Assembly: GCA_026874595.1 (NCBI GenBank) | Contig: CM049316.1 | Span: 47,804,695-47,868,694 of the forward strand | DNA from: Sipunculus nudus | Lineage: Eukaryota > Annelida > Sipuncula > Golfingiida > Sipunculidae | Reading direction: 5' to 3' | DNA: 64,000 nt | Shown: positions 39,901 through 51,900 of the stretch, one piece after another | Layout of the letters: every line of letters begins with the position of its first letter | Position numbering within the stretch: the first letter of the stretch is position 1 | The notes under the pieces: generated by a model | Database searches by the model: none | Told to the model about the DNA's origin: nothing | Seen by the model: only the letters and a program-made list of their open reading frames with translations | Translations under genes and position numbers: made by a program

Positions 39901-42900
39901 CAAGTAGCGATTTAATCATATATATATAGAGGTAAAAATTAAGCAAGAATTCATGAATTTATATATGTTGGATTTTGTCCCTCGATAATCAAAACAAGGC
40001 AACACTGGCCTTCAACTGCCTCTGACCTACAACCATTTGTTGTCAAGAGATACTGAGATATTGTCTAGCACGCCAGTCTGCTGATGACCATGCAATAAGG
40101 TCAAAAGATACAGCTTCACAAGGCCAAAGTTAACATTTTTCTTTACATCTGAGCTATTCATTTGCTAATGGAGACCCTGAGCTTGAGCCACATATCTGAG
40201 CCTGATACAATGCAGTTTAAGATGCATGATATTTGACACCCATCAAACACAGGATCAACCTAAATATGAACAACTATTTGTAAGAAACTGCTCTTACCCA
40301 GGAGTTCCATCTTCAATGGCTGTGGTATCTCTGGCAGCCTGGAAAAGAACATGTCACATTTGTTTATATCAATGGTACAGAGGAATTACTTTCAAACTGT
40401 TCCACTATTCAGACATATTAAAATATATACTTTACAACAAGACAAAATGCAATGGGCTTTTTGGGGCTGGTGTATTTATATTTTATGTAACTCCTGATAT
40501 TTGTCCTGTAATATAAAGTACACAAGTGACCATCCCTGCCTTACATCATTTTTTTTTGGACTGAAATATTTACATGTTATGTAACTCCTGACTTTTGTCC
40601 TGTGATAAAATGTACACAAGTGACCATCCCTGCCTTGCATCATATTTTTTGGGCTAATGTATTAACATGTTATGTAACTTCTGATTTTTGTCCTGTAATA
40701 TAAAGTACACAAGGGACCATCTCCACCTTGCGTCGTGCCTTCTCTTCTCTCTTCTCCTCTTCCAGCAGCTTATGAACATCTCGGAAGTCCTTGGAGAAAC
40801 TGTTGAGAGTGATGATAAAGTAGTCCAGGATGCTTGCGATGAATGCCCAGATCACAACAAGGATGTTCTTGATCTTCTGACAAGTTGACACTTCAAGGAC
40901 AGGATTAACAAAGTTAGGACCAAGGCCAGCAGATGGCCACCTTATGGGATCATGATCCGTAACAATGACTAAAAGCTCAGAGAAATGCTTACAGAAGACA
41001 GCATTTCAACTTTATATTGACTGAAAGCTCAGAGAAATGCTTTAAAGCAGATGATACTGTTACCTTAAGCTATTTAAATCTGAGAACAGAGGTTGCAAGT
41101 AAATCTTGCATGTGAAAATACCTCCTGCAGTTTACAATACCATGAAACTTTTTAGCACAGACTGGATGCCATTTAACATAAGATACAGGAAGCATGTATT
41201 GATGCTAGAGCTCATCATTTTATAAGGACATGCTGTGATGTTGTTATCTGCACCTTTCTCTTCTTCTTCTGGTTTCTTGGCTGCTGGCTGCTCATCAGTC
41301 TTTTGGACTGGACTGTCTCCAGTTTCTGCTGCAGCTTCCTGTAAGTATCAATACTGAGTCAAATACCAGGTCAACACAGTGTAATATATTTAAGTGTTTA
41401 CACCCAACACAAAGTAACTGTTGATAAAAATCAAAGTTAGAAAAGATTTGGGATCATTTGTGCAAACCTGTCCTTTTAACTTCTGATCAATTACTTAGAA
41501 GATCAATGCAGTATTCCATCTTGATATCTGTGGCTCCTTCACATACTGGGCTCCTACTTGCTTGTGCATGCACAGCTGCATGTTTTTGGAATTCTAACAC
41601 ATTCAAACAAGTTTACTGTCATATCATCCATGGGGGCCAAAATTATGACAATTACTGGGATGTGATTGGTAATATACAGACCTCAAGGTTGAGGTCCTTC
41701 TGGGCAACAGACAAGTATCAAGTATTTACAATGTATACTTTAAACTGACAATAAAGAGGAATCATAGGTGTTTATGGATATTACTACAGGATAACATTAA
41801 CTAAAATCATATTTATGCATATCTGACAGTTTATGACAAAAACCTTCATGTAGTACAGTTTTTATATGTAACAAAGAAGGCATGACAAGGTTACAATAGC
41901 TCATCAAAACTTGACCTTGTGTCTGGGTCTTGGAGTGAATTTCCTTGAAAAAAATTTGGCGCAGTTATAATGTTATGCAAAGACCAGCTGATACACCATA
42001 TTGTACTCTTCCTTCTGTATGAAGAGTTCTGTTATGCATGCATCATTGTTTTCCTGTTGTTTCAGTGCTAATAAATGAATCTTCTACAATCATGTTCATA
42101 CAAAGTACTAGGACAACATCCTTATTATTGTTCAAACAGAGATGTGATTTTGTGTTGTGATTTCAGAATATGACTCTCTGATAGCAAATTAACCTTTTGC
42201 ATTGAAATTTATTAGTTATAAACATTCTACTATACAGCAGATAGTCAACAGAAGTTAGACAAACAATTCAGGAGCTGACTGCAGTTAGGAGTGTAAATAA
42301 GTAATAGATCTACTGTCTAAACTCGAAACCAACTAGAATATCAGCAGAAGCTGAAAAAAGCCCTCAGCCAAAACAACAGTGTTTAGAGGTGGTAACAGTA
42401 ACAAGTACTAACTAGAATACGGGTAGTCGACAAGCGACTACGTGTATCCGCCAAAATCAGAGAAGGACGGGTGAAGTGAGGCATGGATTGGGTGGCAAGG
42501 GGATATAGAGTTACATGTGTTAAATATTAGAATGGATCTCTGCCACATAAACATGATTGTAGGTGGCGCCACCTGTTATTTGAACGAGAAACTATCCAAG
42601 ATATATACATATGCAAAATTTCATGTGGCAAAGTCAAACCACTGCAGAGATATGAGTGATTTTATCCCACAGCAGACAAACAGATGGACGCTGTGCAAAA
42701 ATGGCTGCAGGTGGCGCCACCATTTTTGTTCTTGTTATAAAGCTATCCAAGGGCTAATTTGTGTAAAAAAATTTTCCTGATTGGTCAAACGGTTCCCAAG
42801 ATATGAGCTTGGATGTCTGCAGTGTTAACATGAATGTAGGTGGCGCCATCTGTCAGAAAATCAAGAAAGCTATCTAGGATGTATACGCATGCCGAATTTT

Positions 42901-45900
42901 AGGTGAATTAGTCAAACCACTGCAGAGATGTGAGTGATTTTAATCCCAGGCAGATGAACAAATGGACACTGTGCAAACATGGTTGCAGGTGGCGCCACCT
43001 TTTGTTGTGTATGTTATAAAGCTATCCCAGGGCTACATTTGTGTAAAATTTTTTTCCAGATCGGTCAAACGGTTCCCGAGATATATGGGTTTATGTGTGG
43101 AGTGTTAACGTGAATGTAGGTGGCGCCACCTGTCATAAAATCAAGAAAGCTATCTAGGATGTATATGCATGCCGATTTTTAGGTAAATTAGTCAAACCAC
43201 TGCAGAGATATGAGTGATTTTAACCCCATGCAGATGAACAAATGGACACTGTGCAAACATGGTTGCAGGTGGCGCCACCTTTTGTTGTGTATGTTATAAA
43301 GCTATCCCAGGGCTACATTTGTGTAAAATTTTTTTCCGGATCGGTCAAACGGTTCCCGAGATATATGGGTTTATGTGTGGAGCGTTAACGTGAATGTAGG
43401 TGGCGCCACCTGTCATAAAATCGAGAAAGCTATCTAGGATGTATACGCATGCCGAATTTTACGTGAATTAGTCAAACCACTGCAGAGATATGAGTGATTT
43501 TAACCCCAGACAGATGAACAGATGGACACTGTGCAAACATGGTTGCAGGTGGCGCCACCTTTTGTTGTGTATGTTATAAAGCTATCCCAGGGCTACATTT
43601 GTGTAAAATTTTTTTCCGGATCGGTCAAACGGTTCCCGAGATATATGGGTTTATGTGTGGAAACAGATGCACAAACGGACGCTGGGCAGAGACGAAAGGT
43701 CAGAGGTCAAGGTCACTTGGTTAGGCACCAGTTCACATGTGACCCGATAATTTGTGTAAGTTTCGGAAAAATCTGTCCAGTAGTCTCAGAGGAGTTCTCC
43801 GGAAATGAACGCGGCGGCGGCGGAACCCGGTCAAAAACATAGTATCCGCAAAACTTCGTTTTGGCGGATACAAATATCTGTTCTCACATGGATGTATATC
43901 TGTACATGTCTCAGTTATAAATTTAAAATGGAGAGCTATGTACAATGATTCATAACAATCCACCAAATGCTTCCTGAAAAATAAGCTTCAAAGTTTTATT
44001 CTATAAAATAAGCTCTGTGACCTTGAAAAGTAGGTCAAGGTCACCCATCTTCGAACTTGACCGAGATTTTGAAGATATACGTCTTCACCAAAGAAATAAA
44101 ATTCCTCTTGTGAATCCTTTTAGAGATATCCAGCTCACAAGGCAAAAGTTGAAATATCCAAAAAAAATTCAGTAAAAATCAGAAATTGCAGGTGGCGCCC
44201 CCAAACTTGTGCAGCAGTTACAGACCATCAGTTCCTATGACCATAGTAAGAATTGTGAAAATCCACCCAATGGTTTCTGAGAAATAAGCTTCTAAATGTT
44301 TTTTCTATAATCAGCTCTAAAACGTAGAAAAATAGGTCAAGGTCACCCATCTTCGAACTTGACCAAGATTATGTCAATATACATCTTCACCGAAAAAATT
44401 AAATTCCTACGGTGAATCCTTTTAGAGATATCCCGCTCACAAGCCCAAAGTTGAAAAATCCGATAAAAATTCATAAAAAATCAGAAATTGTAGGTGGCGC
44501 CACCAAACTTGTGAAGCAGGTACAGACTATCAGTCCCAATAATCATAGTAAGTTTTGTGAAAATCTACCAAATTGTTCCTGAGTATTAAGCATCTAAGTG
44601 TTTTTCTATAATCAGCTCTAAAATGTAGAAAAATAGGTCAAGGTCACCCATCTTCGAACTTGACCGAGATTTTGTCAATGTACATCTTTACCGAGGAAAT
44701 AAAATTCTGACGGTGAATCCTTTTCAAGATATCCCGCTCACAAGGTAAAAGTTAACGGACGCCGGACAGACGGACGGACGGACGGACGGACGGACAGCTT
44801 GGGTGACGACAATAGCCCATCAGCCGAAGGGCTGAGGGCTAAAAAATGAGATAGTCAACAGAAGTCTGGCAAACTATGATGGAGCTGACTATGGTCAGGA
44901 GTATAAATAAACAACAGATCTACTGTCCTAACTAGAAACCACCAAATGGGATAGTCAACAGATCATTGGCAAACTATGATGAAACTGACTACAGTCAGGA
45001 GTATAAATCAACTAGAATACGGGTAGTTGACAAGCGACTATGTGTATCCGCCAAAATCAGAGTAGGACGGGTGAAGTGAGGCATGGATTGAGTGGCAAGG
45101 GGAAATAGAGTTACATGTGTGACATATTAGAATGGATGTCTGCCATGTAAACATGATTGTAGGTGGCGCCACCTGTTATTTGAACGAGAAACTATCCCAG
45201 ATGTTTACGCATGCAAAATTTCAGGTGGAAAAGTCAAACCACTGCAGAGATATGAGTGATTTTATCCCACAGCACACAAACAGATGGACGCTGTGCAAAA
45301 ATGGCTGCAGGTGGCGCCACCATTTTTGTGTATGTTATGAAGCTATCCAAAGGCTACATTTGTGTAAAATTTTTTTCCTGATTGGTCAAATGAGTCCAGA
45401 GATATAAGCATTAATGTCTGCAGTGTGAACGTGAATGAAGCTGGCGCCACCTGTCATAAAATCAAAATAGCTATCCAGGATGTATACGCATGCCGAATTA
45501 CAGGTAATTTGGTCAAACCACTGCAGAGATATGAGTGATTTTTACCCAAGGCAAACAAACAGATGGACGCTGTGCAAAAATGGCTGCAGATGGCACCACC
45601 ATTTTTGTGTATGTTATAAAGCTATCCAAGGGCTACATTTGTGTATTTTTTTTTTTCCTGATTGGTCAAACAGTTCCCGAGATATGAGCTTGGATTTCTG
45701 CAGCGTGAACGTGAATGTAGGTGGCGCCACCTGTCATAAAATCAGGAATGCTATCTGGGATGTATACGCAAGCCGAATTTCAGGTGAATTAGTCGAACCA
45801 CTGCAGAGATATGAATTATTTTAACCCAAGGCAGAGGAGTTCTCTGGAAATGAATGCCGCGGCGGCAGAACCCAGTCAAAAACATAGTATCCTATGTAAC

Positions 45901-48900
45901 AATAATAGATCTATTGTCCAAACTAGAAACCACCAGATGGGATAGTCAACAGATCATTGGCAAACTATGATGGAACTGACTACAGTCAGGAGTATAAATA
46001 AATAATAGATCTACTGTCCCAACTAGAAACCATGAGATGGGATAGTTAATACGGTCATCAAACTGTGGCTTAATTTCTACTTTGTTATGTGCAGGTATGT
46101 TATAAATAATATGTTCAACCAGAAGATATAACTTTGTTTTTCTGCCAAAAAGAGTAATCTAAATGTTCTCCAGGAATTTGTTAGTGTTAGGCAACATTCT
46201 AATGAATATGTTAACCTTGCAGCCAGAATGTGTACAGTAATGTTCAACAGCTACAATTTGTGTTGTTCAACTGTGTAGCTGTACCAAGTGCAACTGAATA
46301 AAGTGTATATTAAAGTTATAAGGTCCCCTTTAAGGCCCAAGAACAACAGTGGAGCATGTGATTATACACATCAATACATGAACGATCCAAAATAGAACTA
46401 GCACTCAAATTCAAACACACTAATTTAACCACATTCATATAAAGTACTCACTTGATCTTCAAATGTCATACACACCAGTTGAGCCACTTTAATAGCAAAG
46501 ATTCACTTGATCTCCAAACTTAAAAAAAACATCAGTTAAACCACTTTCCCAGCAAGTTCTCACCTGATCTTCAAACTTCAGAAATACTGACTTAGCCACT
46601 TTCATAAAAAGAACTCACTGGATCTTCAAACTTCAGAAACACTAATAGAACCACTTTCATAGCAAGTATTCACTTGATCTCAAACTTCAGACACATCAGT
46701 TTAACCATTTTGAGAGTGAATACTCACTCTATCCTCAAATTTCTTGGCTGCCCCAGCTGTTCCTTCTGTAATGGTGGTGTGAACCAACTGGCGAGAAAGA
46801 AAAGACAAAAAAAGTGTTATAATTCACATTCATTATATTTACTATTAAATGATTATTTAGAAGAGCGAATAGAATATGAAATTCCTCTTTCATTAACTTA
46901 AGATTGAAAATGTAAATTTAGTTTCATTCTTGACCCACAGCAAAGAATTACCTCGAGGGTGGATGTTTTTTCAGGGTCTCGTTGTAGTTCACCTTCCGTG
47001 CGGATGTCAAGAGTTTCAAGCTTTTCCTCTTCATCCTGGTCCTCAAACATGTAGTAGTCTCCGGACCGCACCACTGGAAACCAGAGAACCAGGTTTCATT
47101 ATAGCTACTACCATGTAAATATTACTACCACAAACAGCCAACAAGATTTTTTATTTCATATTCATGATTCTTGTAATAAGTTGTTCTAGAAAATAAAAAC
47201 AATTTATATCAAGTTTCATACAGGAAAAAACTTCAAAATAACAAGACTTAAAGTAAATTGTAGAAACTGTGTAAAAGCTAGTCTGGTTTACATTAGGCAT
47301 GTATTCGCCCAACTACAGGTTTGGGGCCATTATCAAAGGATGCTTTTCTCAGATGTAATTAATTCAATAAAAAATAATTTAAAAATAAACAAATTGAATA
47401 AATAATATAATAAAAAAACATAAGTTCTAGGAGTTAACCAAACACCTGAAGAAATCTGAAATATGGAATGTAAATGAGTCAGAATAGGGCACCTCAGTTT
47501 TTCTTAATTATTTCATTTAATTTAAACTATGAAGGAAATTTTTATACCATGTTTTCTTGAATAACCTCTTCAAACAAAACTGTTTTTAGTTCAGCTGATG
47601 ACATTTATAGGCGGTTAAATGTATTCATAAAAAACTGAGGTGGTAATTAAGAACAACCATGAGTCAGTATGGCAGACCTCAAGATCCGAAAAGCTTTGTG
47701 TCAAAAAGCAAGCAATTACATGTATCACAGACTGAATGGTCAGCTACTGTACACAAACACACCAGTCCCTCCGTTCACAGAATGAACTATCAGCTGCTGT
47801 ATACAAACACACAAGTACCTCATTTCACAGACTGAACTGTCAGCTGCTGTACACAGACACACCAGTCCCTCTGTTCACTGAATGAACTGGCAGATGCTGT
47901 ACACAGACACACCAGTCCTCTGTTCACAGAATGAACTGTCAGCTGCTGTATACAAACACACAAGTCCCTCTATTCACAGAATGAACTGTCAGCTGCTGTA
48001 CACAGACACACCAGTCCTCTGTTCACAGAATGAACTGTCAGCTGCTGTAAACAGACACACACCAGTCCTCTGTTCACAGAATGAACTGTCAGCTGCTGTA
48101 TACAGACACACCAATCCCTCTGTTCACAGAATGAACTGTCAGCTGCTGTATACAGACACACCAGTCCCTCTGTTCACAGAATGAACTGTCAGCTGCTGTA
48201 TACAGACACACCAGTCCCTCTATTCACAGAATGAACTGTCAGATGCTGTACACAGACACACCAGTCCCTCTGTTCAAAGAATGAACTGTCAGCTGCTGTA
48301 CACAGTCACACCAGTCCCTCTGTTCACAGAATGAACTGTCAGCTGCTGTAAACAGACACATCAGTCCCTCTGTCTAGAGACTGAACTGTCAGCTGCTGTA
48401 TACAGTCCACTAGTCCCTCTGTTCACAGAATGAACTGTCAGCAGCTGAACACATACAAACCAGTCCCTCTGTTCACAGAATGAACTGTCAGCTGCTGTAA
48501 ACAGACACACCAGTCCCTCTGTTCAAAGAATGAACTGTCAGCTGCTGTACACAGTCCACTAGTCCCTCTGTTCACAGAATGAACTGTCACTGCTGTACAC
48601 AGACACACCAGTCCCTCTGTTAACAGAATGAACTGTAAGCTGCTGTACACAGACACACCAATCCCTCTGTTCACAGAATGAACTGTCAGATGCTGTACAC
48701 AGACACACCAATCCCTCTGTTCACAGAATGAACTGTCAGATGCTGTACACAGACACACCAGTCCTCTGTTCACAGAATGAACTGTCAGCTGCTGTATACA
48801 GACACACCAATCCCTCTGTTCACAGAATGAACTGTCAGATGCTGTACACAGACACACCAATCCCTCTGTTCACAGAATGAACTGTCAGCTGCTGTATACA

Positions 48901-51900
48901 GACACACCAGTCCCTCTGTTCACAGAATGAACTGTCAGCTGCTGTATACAGACACACCAGTCCCTCTATTCACAGAATGAACTGTCAGATGCTGTACACA
49001 GACACACCAGTCCCTCTGTTCAAAGAATGAACTGTCAGCTGCTGTACACAGTCACACCAGTCCCTCTGTTCACAGAATGAACTGTCAGCTGCTGTAAACA
49101 GACACATCAGTCCCTCTGTCTAGAGACTGAACTATCAGCTGCTGTATACAGTCCACTAGTCCCTCTGTTCACAGAATGAACTGTCAGCAGCTGAACACAT
49201 ACAAACCAGTCCCTCTGTTCACAGAATGAACTGTCAGCTGCTGTAAACAGACACACCAGTCCCTCTGTTCAAAGAATGAACTGTCAGCTGCTGTACACAG
49301 TCCACTAGTCCCTCTGTTCACAGAATGAACTGTCACTGCTGTACACAGACACACCAGTCCCTCTGTTAACAGAATGAACTGTAAGCTGCTGTACACAGAC
49401 ACACCAATCCCTCTGTTCACAGAATGAACTGTCAGATGCTGTACACAGACACACCAATCCCTCTGTTCACAGAATGAACTGTCAGATGCTGTACACAGAC
49501 ACACCAGTCCTCTGTTCACAGAATGAACTGTCAGCTGCTGTATACAGACACACCAATCCCTCTGTTCACAGAATGAACTGTCAGATGCTGTACACAGACA
49601 CACCAATCCCTCTGTTCACAGAATGAACTGTCAGATGTTGTACACAGACACACCAGTCCTCTGTTCACAGAATGAACTGTCAGCTGCTGTACACAGACAC
49701 ACCAATCCCTCTGTTCACAGAATGAACTGTCAGATGCTGTACACAGACACACCAATCCTTCTGTTCACAGAATGAACTGTCAGATGCTGTACACAGACAC
49801 ACCAGTCCTCTGTTCACAGAATGAACTGTCACTGCTGTATACAGACACAGCAGTCCCTCTGTTCACAGAATGAACTGTCAGCAGCTGAACACATACAAAC
49901 CAGTCCCTCTGTTCACAGAATGAACTGTCACTGCTGTACACAGTCCACTAGTCCCTCTGTTCACAGAATGAACTGTCACTGCTGTACACAGACACACCAG
50001 TCCCTCTGTTAACAGAATGAACTGTCAGCTGCTGTACACAGACACACCAATCCCTCTGTTAACAGAATAAACTGTCAGCTGCTTTATAGAGACCCACCAG
50101 TCCCTCTGTTCACAGAATGAACTGTCAGCTGCTGTACACAGACACACCAGTCCCTCTGTTCACAGAAGGAACTGTCAGCTGCTGTACACAGTCACATCGG
50201 TCCTTCTGTTCAGAGACCAAACTGTAAGCTGCTGTACCAATGCAGCTTCTCTGTGTAAAAAAGCCCCAAACTGTAAACCAAACCCATTTCTGAATTCAGA
50301 AGCTAATCCTACTGACACTGACATCTTGAACAAATAATGCATTGAACAGGTTTTAATGTGTGAATGGCAGGTTTTACAGACATTTTTCTATAATATGCAA
50401 CAAGTTATTACCTAGCAGACATGATACATGACACATTATTTAGACCAGTTACAATATGAGCTATGAGACTTACCATTCCCCAGAATCAGGAGAGAACATA
50501 AAAAGCAATGCTCACATAAAAACCAATTAATTTTCCCAACACATATACTTGTATGAATGTATGAATTTGTAGAAAGACTAGTAATACTGTTTTGTGCCTA
50601 CTTTCTCCGTGCAGCCAGGGTGGTCCTACATAAAGGGAACAGTTAAAAAAAACATCATTCACTCAGTATTACTGTGTGCAGCTTGTATTAATATTGTAAA
50701 CATATCATGTGATCTTCATCAGCTCTCAAGAACATATGATAGAACTAGACATTTCCTGGCATCACAGGTGTCAAAGTATCCCCAGACAATTAATCTCCCC
50801 CCCCCCCTTTAAGAATAGGCCCCAATCTTAGGCAGCATTTACTGACACTTGGCTAGTGACCATGGTTTCTTACATCTTTCAACTTGAGAAACAATATTTT
50901 TCACCAAATATGGGGGCCATTATGGTGAATCACTCTTGAAAAGAAGGGGATTAATGTAGACTATTAAATGGTAAGGTAGGTGGCACCACCTGTCTGGTTG
51001 AAGTGAAAACTCTCCAAGATGGATGTACATGCCAAATTGCAGACCAACACGTTCAATGTGAAATAAATGGGATCATGATAGGCAAGTCATGTGGATTGGG
51101 GTTAGGTGAACTATGACATCATGATAGACCTGTTAAACTCCTCAAATATGAGCAATTTTCGCCTAAAACAAATGTACAGATGGATGCAAGAAGAAAACAA
51201 GTGACCCATGGGTCATGACGCTCAATTGACAATACGTCCTTGCACAGACAACTTATTAAAGTAATGTAGGTGGCATCATTGTTCATGCATATTAGCTTAA
51301 GTTCATCAAGACCCATAAGCACAACAAATCTGATGACAAACCAACTGGCCTTTCATGAGGAATCTGGCAATTTGTGTGTATTTTGCATTATTTCTAGGGT
51401 GCTCAAACATACCCCAAAACTCTGAGAATATAGTTCACTGTGACCCAATTTCAGGTCTCTGGGGAGAACTTTTGACGAACTCTCAGGATGTCAAGTTGGA
51501 AGATTCTGGGCCCAAAGGTTATGATTTGCGCCCTTCTTAGGTATCAAATTTTCAATTATTCTGAGGAGTCCTTATATTTATAAGCCCCATGGCTCAGAAA
51601 ATATGGGTAACAGAGACCTAAATACACATTTCCAAGGGGTTTTCATAGACCTCCCTGGATTTTAGGTTAGAAGATTCCAGGTCCAATGTTAATGATTTGT
51701 GCCCTGCTTTGGTAACAAATTTTTAATTATGATTGGGGGGGGGGGGGGGTGGTTGCTTTTAAGCCAAATAGCTCAGAGAATATGGGTAACTGAGACCTAA
51801 TTTAGGGTTTCCATGGAGACTTTTCACGTACCTCTCTGGATGTAAAGTGGGAAGATTCTGTGTCTAGTTGTTCTGATTTGAGCCCTGTTAACAGATGATC

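Larger units (their letters stand above)
42235..46060. repeat. Split ~90-bp tandem array that hosts B2 and A2
   Basis: Units of the type gatagtcaacagatcattgg, caaactatgatggaactgac, tacagtcaggagtataaata, ...gatctactgtccnaactaga occur at 42235-42332, 44841-45011 and 45893-46060. The gaps are exactly the two inserted elements (42333-44840 and 45012-45892). Before insertion this was one array of roughly four to five units. Confidence 0.8.

Noticed and set aside
42517-45824. Open frames of 87-114 codons with a repeated CRWRHHFC-like peptide
   Set aside because: They are translations of the family A tandem core. The elements show no conserved protein-coding pattern.
48438-49755. 140-codon and shorter open frames with Cys-rich repeats
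   Set aside because: They arise from the 50-bp array, occur in both directions, and carry no start or splice support.
47735-50235. An eighth junction-derived array
   Set aside because: The 50-bp unit shows no similarity to any exon edge found here, and the nearest exon (C) ends 660 bp away.
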